From contig NZ_CP041360.1 of NCBI RefSeq assembly GCF_006965485.1, forward strand, positions 5,560,501 through 5,624,500: a stretch of DNA of 64,000 nt. The letters run 5' to 3'. This document shows, piece by piece, positions 1-8,813 of the stretch. Under the pieces are notes generated by a model. The model searched no databases and was not told the DNA's origin. It saw only the letters and a program-made list of their open reading frames with translations. This DNA comes from Spirosoma sp. KCTC 42546. Its GTDB lineage: Bacteria > Bacteroidota > Bacteroidia > Cytophagales > Spirosomataceae. The first letter of the stretch is position 1. Each line of letters starts with the position of its first letter. Position numbers and translations under genes: made by a program.

Positions 1-71
1 AGTAGTAACAGGAATAATAGAATTCATTTTGGCCAATACCAGCTCAAACGAATCATACCCCCAACCCGCTG

Positions 72-237
72 AAGGGTAGGGCTGTTTAGTGCTAGCGTCT
101 TTACCCCCCGGCCCCCTAAAGGGGGAGCACTCCAAAGTGGATTTTCTCCCCCTTTAGGGGGCCGGGGGGGTAAAGGCAAGACAACAAAAGGAGCTGATTA
201 AGTAAAGAAAATTGAGCACTAAACAACCCTGCCCTTT
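72..237. repeat. Nested palindromic repeat (REP/MITE-like)
   Basis: Two inverted repeats are nested here. The inner arms, 99-127 and 146-175, pair over about 29 bases with one extra G on the right, and each arm contains a C5-TAAA-G5 mini-hairpin. The outer arms, 72-93 and 215-236, pair over 22 bases with two mismatches. The element lies just beyond the 3' end of the sugar dehydrogenase-like gene. No gene is seen in 1-304 apart from a possible reverse-strand start at 27 that runs off the window edge. It could be a non-autonomous mobile repeat or a strong bidirectional terminator; the compensated outer arms favour a structured element. Confidence 0.75.
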
Positions 238-304
238 TCGGAAGATTGGGGGTATACTCAACGTCGATAGTAAAATAGTCCTAATACGGCTGCCTGAAGT
301 TACG

Positions 305-1888
305 TTACAGCGCCGAAATAATACGGGCGTATATATTGTTGGTTATGTTGCTATCATAGCCATTGCTCGCATCATTCGTCACATTAACATTGATGCTGGT
401 TGTGCTGCCGGAGTTCGCGTTGGTTCGGGTAATGCTGAAGCCCAGATTTGCCATCCCTCCTGCCCCTATTAACTGACCAGCCTTCAATACCAGGGAGATT
501 TGTCGATTATCAATGGTGCTCGTTACTGTCCAGTTGGCATTGCTTACCGTTACCGGATTACTTGTACCACCCGATACGTTGATACTCGTGATAGACGGCG
601 CAAACGCGAGTGTATACCCTAGCGGAGCCGTGACGGTAATGGATACACTGGCTGGCGATGTAGGATGTCCGTTGACTTCAAAGAGGCTCACCACAAAATT
701 GCCCACGCTGCCTGATGCCGAAAAGCTGGCCTGGGGTAGCACTAAAGAAGGCGTTAAATCGGGGGTTGTTGGCGTGTAAATGATTTTATAGAGCGCACTG
801 GCATCCCGGCTCAGATAATAGAGGTTCCCATCCAGTCCCGTCGAAATAGCAAGGGAATTTCCGGGTAGGCTGGTGGCAAACGATGATCGGGTAGCGGGGT
901 TTACCGACAGGTTTATGTTGTTTATCCAGGAGCCACACAGATCCTGAAAGAAATATTTACCAATAAAACTGGAAGGATAGTTCGTTGTCGTGGGATTGAA
1001 GAATGTTCCACCTGTAATTGCGCATCCATTTCCATCGCCCGTAGGCGTATGCGGATAGCTATACACTGGATTGGTAAAAGCGACATTATTGCTTGTTCCT
1101 TCGGCAGTTGGCCAGCCAAAATTCAACCCACCCGTTGTGGCATCATTGATTTCTTCCCACGTACTCTGCCCAACATCATTGACAAAAATCCGGCCGGTTC
1201 CGGGCTGAATGGCAAGTGTATAGGGGTTGCGTAATCCATAGGCCCATACGCGTTTACGCTGTTCCGTCCCACTCGGAAAGGGGTTATCGGCGGGCGCGCT
1301 TCCATCGGCGTTAATACGAAGTATCTTCCCTAAATGGGTATCCAGGTTTTGTGCATTAGGTCCGTTGGCGTTTTCACCAACACCCACGTAAAGCTTGCCA
1401 TCAGGCCCGAAAACCATAGCGCCACCATTGTGATTGGTTGCACTACTCAACGGGTCTAAATCCAGAATCACAACTTCGCTATTGGCTAACACAACATCGC
1501 CATTTGCCGTATACCGACTAATTCGGTTGTGGGCTGGCGTACCTGGCACCGTGTGGTACAGATAAATATAGTGGTTTGTTGAGAAGGCCGGATCTAATAC
1601 GACACCGATAAGGCCCCGTTCACCGTTGTCATCTACCGTCAGGTGTACAAACGGAGTAGGCAGTAAGGCCCCGTTTTTAATAACCCGCAAATCGCCACTT
1701 TGTAAGGTTACAAAGATGCGCCCGTCTGGAGCAAACACCATGGCTGTAGGACCGCTGAGACCATTGGTTACCTGCACCTGCGTAAAACTGGCCGGATACG
1801 TTTGAGCCTGTGCAGCTCCCATCGACATGAGCAAACTACCCAAAGCGAGGAGCAACAAATTGCCCGTGCCGACAGCAGATTTGGGCAT
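305..1888 (-). CDS. Secreted PQQ-dependent sugar dehydrogenase-like protein
   Basis: The protein (527 residues from the chosen ATG; the frame is open to an ATG at 1933) resembles soluble glucose/sorbosone dehydrogenases, six-bladed beta-propellers that oxidise sugars in the periplasm. A hydrophobic stretch ending in AAQAQ is a signal peptide. Family-like motifs are HNGGAMVFGPDGKLYVG, the Arg-Asn-Pro of GLRNPYTLA, and LNFGWP. The last 130 residues or so form an added beta-rich, Ser/Thr/Asn-rich domain of the DUF11 or Ig-like kind, suggesting surface attachment. The inner start is preferred because it puts the signal peptide close to the N terminus. It appears monocistronic. The substrate cannot be told, and PQQ binding is inferred from family only. 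Confidence 0.8.
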   Translation of the reverse strand: MPKSAVGTGNLLLLALGSLLMSMGAAQAQTYPASFTQVQVTNGLSGPTAMVFAPDGRIFVTLQSGDLRVIKNGALLPTPFVHLTVDDNGERGLIGVVLDPAFSTNHYIYLYHTVPGTPAHNRISRYTANGDVVLANSEVVILDLDPLSSATNHNGGAMVFGPDGKLYVGVGENANGPNAQNLDTHLGKILRINADGSAPADNPFPSGTEQRKRVWAYGLRNPYTLAIQPGTGRIFVNDVGQSTWEEINDATTGGLNFGWPTAEGTSNNVAFTNPVYSYPHTPTGDGNGCAITGGTFFNPTTTNYPSSFIGKYFFQDLCGSWINNINLSVNPATRSSFATSLPGNSLAISTGLDGNLYYLSRDASALYKIIYTPTTPDLTPSLVLPQASFSASGSVGNFVVSLFEVNGHPTSPASVSITVTAPLGYTLAFAPSITSINVSGGTSNPVTVSNANWTVTSTIDNRQISLVLKAGQLIGAGGMANLGFSITRTNANSGSTTSINVNVTNDASNGYDSNITNNIYARIISAL

Positions 1889-2209
1889 AAAGTACTTTAC
1901 CGTATGTCCAATCAATTTGTAAAAAGTTGTCATAAAACGTTGGTATCAAGTAAATGAATCTTTAAAGTATATCGGTAAACTATACCTTTTCTCTAATGTT
2001 TGTGGATATGTAGTTTCGTAGATAAAATATATTTATAAAAAGAAATATGACACTTAATTAGAGTCTCGTAGTAAGTGTCGCTAAAGCCACCAAAATTTGA
2101 TTGATCAATAGAACAACCCTATAAAAAAAGTAGCCCAACCTAAGGCTGGGCTACTCGTAGAAATACATATGGGAATTGAAAATTCTACACTGGTTCTGTT
2201 CTCGTAAGG
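1889..2209. other. A+T-rich intergenic region
   Basis: No convincing gene. It must hold the promoter of the sugar dehydrogenase-like gene (reverse strand), but I find no perfect TAnnTTTG box. The only clear structure is the hairpin terminator at 2130-2156. Confidence 0.5.
2121..2156 (-). terminator. Intrinsic terminator of the cytochrome/HEAT gene
   Basis: A 9-base stem (AGTAGCCCA with TGGGCTACT, loop of nine) is flanked at 2121-2129 by seven A residues, which read as a U-tract on the reverse strand. It lies 50 bases past the stop codon of the gene ending at 2210. Confidence 0.8.
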
Positions 2210-5200
2210 CTACTTATCTTCTTTCAGGGTCGATAGGAAGCTAACGACATCCCGAATTTCCCGCTTTGTGAGTAGGTACTTCATTTCGGGCATACTCGAC
2301 GGGGAGTTCGTGCGTTTGGCAATCTGGTCTTTTCGAACAGCAATATCAGGTTGATCACCCACTTTTACCGACACCTCTGTAGGCGTTTCACCCTGTAAAA
2401 TACCGCTAACGGTTTTTCCATTTTTGAGCTTCAGGTTAACGGTTCCAAATCCGGGTGCCAAGCGGGCACTTGGATTAATCAGGGCTTCCAGAAGCTGTTC
2501 GCGCGTGAGTCGGCTGGCTACACCGTTCAGACGCGGGCCCGCATTGCCGCCCAGGTCATCATACGAGTGGCACCGAATACACTGAGCCGTTTGGTGGCGG
2601 AAGAAAATACGCCGACCCAGATCCGGCTCCCCACCCAGCAAGCTCCCTTTATACGAAGCCGCCAGCGCATCGGGCGATAGTTTGGCTGTAATGGCTTTAT
2701 ACCGGGCTGTCAATTGAGGAGAATGACTACTCTCAACGGCTTCTTCTAATTCCAGTTGCAATTCGGGCGACAGTGTACCTGCCGACAATTTTGTCAACAG
2801 TTGGTCGAATGCCTTCTGCGAACTGGCTGCGGGAAGTTTGCCTAGTGTGAGTAGGGCGGCCTGTTTTTCTTCGGTTGTGCGCGTGTTGATCACCTCCGTC
2901 AGCAACGTCACCATCCGATCCTTGGGCATACTCGACTTAGCCAGCAAATCCAATCCTGCTACCCGAACGCTTTTATCACTGTCGGCCATAGCTGTTTCAA
3001 TGGCTTTGCTAACCTGTTTATCGTTCATTGAAGCCAGTGCTCGCAAGGCAGCCACCCGAACAACGGCCTCTTTATCAGTCGTTAACCGGCTAAACAAAGC
3101 TTCTGACGCTTCCGTCAAGTCTAATTTGGCAATGGCTTTGATAGCGCTTAGTCTTAAGGCAAGTTCCTGATGGGTTAATAGCTTAGTGTACAGATCAGCC
3201 GTTTTGGCTTTAACAACCGCAGGGTCGCGTTCAATCACACCCCGGTAACGTCCGTCTACCCGATCCAATACTGATGGTTTCGCCCAGGTACTCAGCGCTT
3301 CCAGTGCTTCGGCCCGCATCGCCAGCGGACTACCTTCTTTTTTAGCATAGTCAATCAGCGTTTGCATGGCTTCGGGCGTACCCACCCGCAAATTTGCGTT
3401 GATAGACCGTCGAAGTAAGGCTTCATTGGTGAAGGTTGTCGTTTGCAGCACCTTTCCCAACGCTGGTAATGCGTCTGGAATAGACAGGTCATCATTAATA
3501 CCCCGAGCGGCTTCTGTCACGATAAACTCATCTTTATCAGCCAGAAAAGCGGCAATACCCGGATCGCTCATGCGACGGAGAGCCACCACAGCCGCAATCC
3601 GTACCGCCCGCGACGAGCTACTGGCCAACGCCACAACGGGTGCTGCTTTACCGATGCGAGCCAGCGCCAGACTACCTGCATGACGAATGTAAACGTCCTC
3701 ATCATTGTTGGCTTCCAGCAGTTGAATAATAGGCTGAATGGCAGGCTCATACGCGATACGACCCAGGGCTTCGGCAGCAAAGAAGCGTGCCCGTGCGTTC
3801 GCATCTTTCAGTAACGGAATCAGGGCTGCCCCTGCTTCTTTATACCGAATATCACCCAACCATTTAGCGGCCTGCGCGCGGATTTCAGGATCGGCATCCT
3901 GAAGCAACGGCATTAGTAACTGGCCGTATTGTTTATCCTTACGAGCCAGTTGGCTGATCCCCCAAATGCCATGCACACGGGCCAGTTGATTATCAGTTTG
4001 CTTAGTAGCTGCGGTAAAAATAGCTACGCCTTTGTCGCCCCGCTTCGCTAACTCAAACTGTGCTTTCTGCCGAACACGCATATCCGGATTTTTCAGTAAC
4101 TCACCCAAATCGGTTTCGGAACGAGGGCCAAATTTCTCGGCCAGCAAGGCTTTGGTACGTTGCCGATCAGCCGAGTTAGCGCCCGCTTTATCGTCTAGTT
4201 TCCAGATACGGCCGTAGTCTTTGGCATCCCAGCCATTGATCCAGTCGGCTGCATACAAAGCCCCATCGGGACCAAAGTCGATACCGGTAGCCAATACACC
4301 ACCGAGAATTTTTTTCTGCTCACCAAGTTCAAACGAAGCGCCTTTTGGCTTTAGCTTAAACGCGTGAATACCTGATTTGGCAGGGTTCCCCACAAACTCA
4401 GCAATGAAAAACGTGTTCTTGTACGCCGGGCTCAGGGCCGTTCCCGGATTGTAGCGCATACCCGCCGGGCCACTCACAAAATTGGCTAAGGTCGGCGTGA
4501 TATAAGCTGCCTGACCGGCAAAGCGAGGTTTGTACATCTGCTCGTCCATCCACACTTTGTAGGTGTTGTTGTTCGGGTCGCGGTATTTGCCGTACTGCCA
4601 GTTGCTGCGCCAGCCCGTATCGGATCCATTGACGATGTAAACCAGCCGTTCTTTCTCGCCCGGATGGTCGCCGTCATTATCCTCGCTGATCAGGTTACCA
4701 TACTCGTCAAAAACGAACTCGTGGGTATTTCGAACGCCATAGGCAAAAACCTCAAAATCGCTGCCGTCGGGATTGGAACGGACAACGACACCACTGTTGG
4801 GGTGTTCCCACTTCTTACCATCTGGTCCTTTGCCATTGAAGCCAATATCACCGATCTGCCAGTAGATTTTGCCATCGGGGCCCATCTCGATACCCGACAT
4901 GCCGTGACCACCAAAGCCAATATGAACACCGTAGCCATGCGAAATAGACGTTTTTGTTTCGGCGATACCGTCGCCATCTTTATCCTGCATGCGCCAGAGG
5001 TCAGGTGCAACGGCTACGTATAAATCATCGCCATTCGTCATAACGCCACCCGCTACGTCGGTCACTTCGTCGTGAAAATCATCGACCACCAACTGCGATA
5101 AATCAGCAACGCCATCGCCAGACGTATCTTCAATCCGATAGACATTCTCCTTTTCGACCGTCATGTCACGCCAATCGTGAGAGCCATCACCGTTCAGGTC

Positions 5201-5638
5201 TTTCAGCCATTCATTTTTCTTGCTGTTTTCGGGCGATAGTACCCGGTGCAGGAATGCTCGTTTATCTTCAATGCTTTGTAATCGGTTCGATTCGATTTCC
5301 CAATCCTGGTGGCCCCGGATGTCGAACTCCGAGTTCTTCTGCCGATTTGTCCGGGTGTAATACAGCCTGCCGTTATCATCAATATCAATGGCAATCGGGT
5401 CGGCCACCAGCGAATCCACGCCCCACAGGCTCAGGGTAAGCCCTTCGGCAAGTTCAGGCGTTACGGTGGCCTCGATGGCTTTCGCTAACTGCGCAGCCTT
5501 TTCGGGAACCATCCGCTTGATCCGGCGGTCTATCGGATCTTTCTCGTTCTGATAGCCTACTAAGCAAAGCATGGGAGCCAGCGCGCAGAGCCAGACAATC
5601 TTATTTCTTTTCAATACACTCACCTTACCTTTTTTCAT
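2210..5638 (-). CDS. PVC-type cytochrome c / HEAT-repeat / propeller dehydrogenase-like protein
   Basis: The 1142-residue exported protein has three parts. After a signal peptide (hydrophobic around residues 13-28), residues about 50-480 form a sugar-dehydrogenase-like propeller containing the segment GFGGHGMSGIEMGPDGKIYW. Residues about 500-960 are short helical HEAT-like repeats rich in Ala and Leu. The C-terminal 140 residues are a mono-heme cytochrome with CIRCH and a downstream SSMPEM whose Met could be the sixth heme ligand. This arrangement is the known Planctomycetes-Verrucomicrobia-Chlamydiae type (TIGR02603/TIGR02604 style), also common in Cytophagales, and is thought to act in periplasmic oxidation of carbohydrates. 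The substrate is unknown. A 7-of-8 match to the -7 box lies at 5705-5712 on this strand, about 65 bases upstream of the start. Confidence 0.85.
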   Translation of the reverse strand: MKKGKVSVLKRNKIVWLCALAPMLCLVGYQNEKDPIDRRIKRMVPEKAAQLAKAIEATVTPELAEGLTLSLWGVDSLVADPIAIDIDDNGRLYYTRTNRQKNSEFDIRGHQDWEIESNRLQSIEDKRAFLHRVLSPENSKKNEWLKDLNGDGSHDWRDMTVEKENVYRIEDTSGDGVADLSQLVVDDFHDEVTDVAGGVMTNGDDLYVAVAPDLWRMQDKDGDGIAETKTSISHGYGVHIGFGGHGMSGIEMGPDGKIYWQIGDIGFNGKGPDGKKWEHPNSGVVVRSNPDGSDFEVFAYGVRNTHEFVFDEYGNLISEDNDGDHPGEKERLVYIVNGSDTGWRSNWQYGKYRDPNNNTYKVWMDEQMYKPRFAGQAAYITPTLANFVSGPAGMRYNPGTALSPAYKNTFFIAEFVGNPAKSGIHAFKLKPKGASFELGEQKKILGGVLATGIDFGPDGALYAADWINGWDAKDYGRIWKLDDKAGANSADRQRTKALLAEKFGPRSETDLGELLKNPDMRVRQKAQFELAKRGDKGVAIFTAATKQTDNQLARVHGIWGISQLARKDKQYGQLLMPLLQDADPEIRAQAAKWLGDIRYKEAGAALIPLLKDANARARFFAAEALGRIAYEPAIQPIIQLLEANNDEDVYIRHAGSLALARIGKAAPVVALASSSSRAVRIAAVVALRRMSDPGIAAFLADKDEFIVTEAARGINDDLSIPDALPALGKVLQTTTFTNEALLRRSINANLRVGTPEAMQTLIDYAKKEGSPLAMRAEALEALSTWAKPSVLDRVDGRYRGVIERDPAVVKAKTADLYTKLLTHQELALRLSAIKAIAKLDLTEASEALFSRLTTDKEAVVRVAALRALASMNDKQVSKAIETAMADSDKSVRVAGLDLLAKSSMPKDRMVTLLTEVINTRTTEEKQAALLTLGKLPAASSQKAFDQLLTKLSAGTLSPELQLELEEAVESSHSPQLTARYKAITAKLSPDALAASYKGSLLGGEPDLGRRIFFRHQTAQCIRCHSYDDLGGNAGPRLNGVASRLTREQLLEALINPSARLAPGFGTVNLKLKNGKTVSGILQGETPTEVSVKVGDQPDIAVRKDQIAKRTNSPSSMPEMKYLLTKREIRDVVSFLSTLKEDK

Positions 5639-5863
5639 TCTATAGCTAGTTAACCCGTAGTATCGCTTGTGATCAATGGGTCGGATTGGGATTAGTACAC
5701 ACTACAAAGATTCTCACTAATTGGCGGTAGTAAAAGGTTTTTTTTGGCTGGCGCTACTTAATGCAACGAATATGTTTTCTCCCCTACCCTATTTAACGAA
5801 CCCAGCCCCCTCCAGTAACCATTCCACTTATTGACGGAAGGCCAGCGACTATCCTGGTAATGG

Positions 5864-5877
5864 GTGATAAATGTCAC
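5864..5877. promoter_or_regulatory. Crp/Fnr-type palindrome upstream of rhodanese gene
   Basis: GTGATAAATGTCAC fits GTGAY-N4-RTYAC, as do three other sites in this cluster. Its centre is 62 bases before the rhodanese start and 36.5 bases before the end of a -7-like box (TAGCTTTA, 5900-5907). This puts it near -42, the class II activator position. Confidence 0.65.
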
Positions 5878-5899
5878 AGACTGTCAATACCATGGAGAA

Positions 5900-5907
5900 T
5901 AGCTTTA
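5900..5907 (+). promoter_or_regulatory. Probable -7 box for rhodanese gene
   Basis: TAGCTTTA matches the Bacteroidota -7 consensus TAnnTTTG at all fixed positions but the last. No TTG element lies at -33; the palindrome at 5864-5877 occupies that region, as expected for an activator-dependent promoter. Confidence 0.5.
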
Positions 5908-5932
5908 CCTCAGCATACGAAAAACGAAGCCA

Positions 5933-6238
5933 ATGATACATCTATTGAAATCCATATTCGGCAGTGCCGATACCAGCAACATTGAGGAAGTACTCGCAAA
6001 GGGAGCTATTATTATTGACGTCCGCTCGGCCGGTGAGTTTGCCTCGGGTCACGCCAAAGGGGCTGTTAACATTCCCCTCGATCAGTTAGAGTCAAAGCTT
6101 TACAAGATCAAAAGCTACCAGAAACCACTCGTACTTTGCTGTGCTTCGGGCATGCGAAGTGCCCGAGCCAAATCGTTTCTGGCAGATCAGGGAATAGCCG
6201 ATCTGCACGATGCCGGTAGCTGGCGAAATTTGAAGTAA
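5933..6238 (+). CDS. Single-domain rhodanese (sulfurtransferase)
   Basis: A 101-residue protein with one rhodanese fold. Rhodaneses carry sulfane sulfur as a persulfide on an active-site cysteine. That residue is Cys70 in the loop CASGMRS, which fits the C-x4-R-[ST] active-site pattern, and IDVRSAGEF near residue 28 is the usual N-terminal rhodanese motif. There is no signal peptide, so it is cytoplasmic. It is the only gene of the sulfur cluster on the forward strand and faces the OsmC gene, sharing a bidirectional terminator. It likely moves sulfur between persulfide pools and the persulfide dioxygenase-like enzyme nearby. A Crp/Fnr-type site precedes it. Confidence 0.92.
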   Translation: MIHLLKSIFGSADTSNIEEVLAKGAIIIDVRSAGEFASGHAKGAVNIPLDQLESKLYKIKSYQKPLVLCCASGMRSARAKSFLADQGIADLHDAGSWRNLK

Positions 6239-6257
6239 ACAATTTCAGGTACTTATC

Positions 6258-6302
6258 ATCAACAAAAAATGCGGACTGGATTAGCCCGCATTTTTTGTTG
6301 AT
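6258..6302. terminator. Bidirectional terminator between rhodanese and OsmC genes
   Basis: Perfect 17-base arms (6258-6274 and 6286-6302) surround an 11-base loop. Each arm holds a run of six A or T, so the hairpin reads as a terminator on both strands between two convergent genes. Confidence 0.9.
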
Positions 6303-6324
6303 CGTTTCTGTGATGAAACATCCT

Positions 6325-6774
6325 CTAGTCATACTCTTTAAGGACTACCCGAATCGTAGGTTGTACGCTTACCTGCGACCGGACTGAATAACTGATCAGG
6401 CAGGCCTTTTCTGCTTTTAGTAGTACGCGATCCGCTTTTTCCACGTCGCCTTCATCAATTAATAGCAATTTCGGGAACAGCTTAATTTCCGATATCATCA
6501 GCGTATTGTCTACAGTTTCCAGTTTACCAACGGCCCGGCAATCGAAATCATCGAAGTCAAGCTTAGCGTTTTCGGCAATAGCCAGAAAGGTTGTCATGAA
6601 ACAACTCGAAACTGAAGCTACCAGCAAGTGCTCCGGCGACCAGACACCGGGCATTCCCTTCGGGAATTCAGGGGGTGTAGCCACATCAATATTTTCGTTT
6701 AAAACGGGAGAGCTTAACTGCCCCAAACGGGCATATTGCCAGCCCAAATTGACTTCATAATAGTGGGTTTCCAT
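6325..6774 (-). CDS. OsmC/Ohr family protein
   Basis: A 149-residue OsmC-fold protein. The family reduces organic hydroperoxides or acts on related thiol species using two cysteines; both are present, in the VSSCFMTTFL segment and in EKACLISYSV. The motif PEHLLVASVSSC is typical of OsmC. It lies 38 bases downstream of the persulfide dioxygenase-like gene on the same strand and is probably cotranscribed with it, suggesting a role in peroxide or reactive sulfur stress. Its length is normal for the family. Whether it is closer to OsmC or Ohr cannot be decided by eye. Confidence 0.88.
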   Translation of the reverse strand: METHYYEVNLGWQYARLGQLSSPVLNENIDVATPPEFPKGMPGVWSPEHLLVASVSSCFMTTFLAIAENAKLDFDDFDCRAVGKLETVDNTLMISEIKLFPKLLLIDEGDVEKADRVLLKAEKACLISYSVRSQVSVQPTIRVVLKEYD

Positions 6775-6812
6775 ACTATCCAGTCGTGAAGATGACTATT
6801 GCTAACTAGTTA

Positions 6813-8225
6813 CTACAGGAGGGTTGTTGGACAAACGTAATCCGTAAGCGGGAGTTTACCCGTTTGCTTGATGGCGGCAAAACCACCCGCTACATTGATC
6901 AGATTGGTGAATCCACGCGCTTTTAGGATAGATAGAGCAACCATAGAGCGATACCCACCCGCGCAATGCACATAGTATGTTTTGGTGCGGTCGATACGCG
7001 CCATGTTTTCGTTGATGAAGTCGAGCGGCAAATTCTCTACGCCTACGATATGCTCCGAATCGTACTCACTCTTCCGCCGGACATCCAATACTGGCAAGTT
7101 GGGATTCTGATTGAAAAGGGTAGCAAAGGTTTCGGCCGTTATCGACGGAATTGTATCGACCTCCCGGCCATCGGCCTGCCAGGCCGTAAACCCACCGGTC
7201 AAATAGCCAATGCAGTTATCGTAACCTACGCGTGCTAACCGCAACACGGCCTCTTCCTCTTTACCTTCGGGAGCTACAAGCAGTATAGGCTGGTTTAAAT
7301 CAGGAATCAACGTGCCGACCCAGCCCGCGAATTGCCCTTCCAGGCCAATATTTATCGCGCTGGAAATGAAGCCTTTGGCAAAGTTCTGTGTGTCCCGAAC
7401 GTCCAGAATCAGGGCATCCACTTCATTGGCTGCGGCTTCAAAAGCAGCGGGCGATAATGCCTGCGTTCCCTGTTGGATTACCTCATCAATAGCGCTATAC
7501 CCCAGTTTGTTCATCACCGCATTTTTAGGGAAATACTGCGGAGGAGGCACAAGCCCGGTGGTTACTTCGTTAATAAAGGCCTCTTTGCTTTGCGCGCGTA
7601 AGGCATAATTAAACCGCTTTTGATTACCCAGCGTGTCGGACGTTTCCTTACTCATGTTCTTGCCGCAGGCCGATCCAGCCCCATGACCGGGGTAAACAAT
7701 CACATCGTCGGGCAGGGTCATGATTTTGGTATGCAGACTATCGTAAAGATACCCGGCCAGGTCTTCGCGCGAAAGGTCAGTTTTAATGGCCAGGTCAGGT
7801 CGGCCAACATCGCCAATGAACAGGGTATCGCCCGTGAAGATGGCCGTTTCTTTACCCGCTTCATCAAGCAGTAAAAATGACGACGACTCCATGGTGTGAC
7901 CGGGCGTGTGTAGCACCCTGATTTTAACTTTTCCTACCGAAAACTCCTCACCGTCTTTGGCAACATACGCTTCATAACCCGGTTGAGCTGTAGGGCCAAA
8001 AACGATTGTTGCTCCGGTTTTTGCCGCCAGGTCCAGGTGGCCTGATACAAAATCGGCGTGGAAGTGGGTTTCAAAAACGTATTTGATGGTTGCTCCATCT
8101 TCCTTCGCCCGATCCGTGTAGGGTTTGGTTTCACGAAGCGGATCAATAATGGCAGCCTCCCCTTCCGATTCAATGTAATAGGCTGCCTCAGCCAGACATC
8201 CGGTATAAATCTGCTCGATTTTCAT
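6813..8225 (-). CDS. Persulfide dioxygenase-like MBL hydrolase fused to two rhodanese domains
   Basis: A 470-residue protein. Residues 1 to about 240 are a metallo-beta-lactamase fold of the ETHE1/persulfide dioxygenase type: HFHADFVSGH, HTPGHTMES, GDTLFIGDVGRPDL and YPGHGAGSACG supply the iron ligands and substrate pocket. Two rhodanese domains follow. The first (ILDVRDTQNF) lacks an active-site Cys, while the second has HCAGGYRS with the catalytic Cys. Such fusions oxidise persulfides to sulfite. I start at the ATG at 8225 rather than the in-frame ATG at 8255, because AAGGGGAAA stands just upstream and MKIEQIY is the usual N terminus. It probably heads an operon with OsmC. A Crp/Fnr-type site lies 65 bases upstream. 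Confidence 0.92.
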   Translation of the reverse strand: MKIEQIYTGCLAEAAYYIESEGEAAIIDPLRETKPYTDRAKEDGATIKYVFETHFHADFVSGHLDLAAKTGATIVFGPTAQPGYEAYVAKDGEEFSVGKVKIRVLHTPGHTMESSSFLLLDEAGKETAIFTGDTLFIGDVGRPDLAIKTDLSREDLAGYLYDSLHTKIMTLPDDVIVYPGHGAGSACGKNMSKETSDTLGNQKRFNYALRAQSKEAFINEVTTGLVPPPQYFPKNAVMNKLGYSAIDEVIQQGTQALSPAAFEAAANEVDALILDVRDTQNFAKGFISSAINIGLEGQFAGWVGTLIPDLNQPILLVAPEGKEEEAVLRLARVGYDNCIGYLTGGFTAWQADGREVDTIPSITAETFATLFNQNPNLPVLDVRRKSEYDSEHIVGVENLPLDFINENMARIDRTKTYYVHCAGGYRSMVALSILKARGFTNLINVAGGFAAIKQTGKLPLTDYVCPTTLL

Positions 8226-8282
8226 GACTTTCCCCTTGTTAAATTGGTAAGTCAAAATTGGAAATCTGGCCGGGGTTGTTCA

Positions 8283-8296
8283 GTGATATTTGTTAC
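8283..8296. promoter_or_regulatory. Crp/Fnr-type palindrome upstream of persulfide dioxygenase-like gene
   Basis: GTGATATTTGTTAC fits GTGAY-N4-RTYAC. Read on the reverse strand, a -7-like box CAATTTTG ends 36.5 bases from its centre, the same distance as at the rhodanese promoter. The site overlaps the last codons of the YeeE/YedE gene ending at 8293, implying a promoter within the cluster. Confidence 0.65.
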
Positions 8297-8802
8297 AAAC
8301 CGGACGTGATTATTATCAGGTTAATGCGGTAATTTTTCCATACATACCCATACACCCAGGTACCGGCAATGGCACTCAGCAGGGTAACGAGTACCACAAC
8401 GTATCCACTGCCGATCTGGGCAAACAAAGGTCCAGGACAGGCACCCGTGATCGCCCAGCCCAGGCCAAACAGCAATCCACCGTAGATTTGCCCCCGATTG
8501 AATGGTTTAGGATGAAACTCAATTGGTTCGCCTGATAAAGTTTTGATTTTAAACCGTTTGATTAACCAGACGGAGATCATGCCAACCACCACGGCCGATC
8601 CAATAACACCGTACATGTGGAAACTTTGCAGCCGGAACATCTCCTGAATCCGAAACCACGAAATGATTTCGGCTTTCACAAACACAATGCCGAACAGAAT
8701 ACCGACAATCAGGTATTTACTAGTAGCCAGGCCCGTTTCCGGCTTCTTCATGTCGTTGGGCGCATCGCACGCCACTACGTCGGGGAATTCATCTACTTGC
8801 AT
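8293..8802 (-). CDS. YeeE/YedE family half-transporter (second half)
   Basis: A 169-residue membrane protein with about four hydrophobic helices. It has the signature ITGACPGPLFAQIGSG, whose Cys is conserved in YeeE/YedE (thiosulfate/sulfur) transporters. The frame is open to 8946, but the ATG at 8802 is preferred: it leaves 11 bases after the preceding gene, whereas the longer form would overlap it and begin with an unrelated polar stretch. With the gene at 8814-9386 it forms a split YeeE/YedE unit like PmpA/PmpB. Likely role: uptake or export of sulfur species across the inner membrane. Confidence 0.85.
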   Translation of the reverse strand: MQVDEFPDVVACDAPNDMKKPETGLATSKYLIVGILFGIVFVKAEIISWFRIQEMFRLQSFHMYGVIGSAVVVGMISVWLIKRFKIKTLSGEPIEFHPKPFNRGQIYGGLLFGLGWAITGACPGPLFAQIGSGYVVVLVTLLSAIAGTWVYGYVWKNYRINLIIITSGL

Positions 8803-8813
8803 AGCCCACTCGG

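Noticed and set aside
1..27. Reverse-strand start codon at 27 with MNSIIPVTT running off the window
   Set aside because: Only nine codons are visible, with no clear ribosome site; it may be the start of a gene outside the window but cannot be supported.
4664..5023. 119-codon frame opposite the cytochrome/HEAT gene
   Set aside because: It lies wholly inside a strong gene on the other strand and has no independent features.
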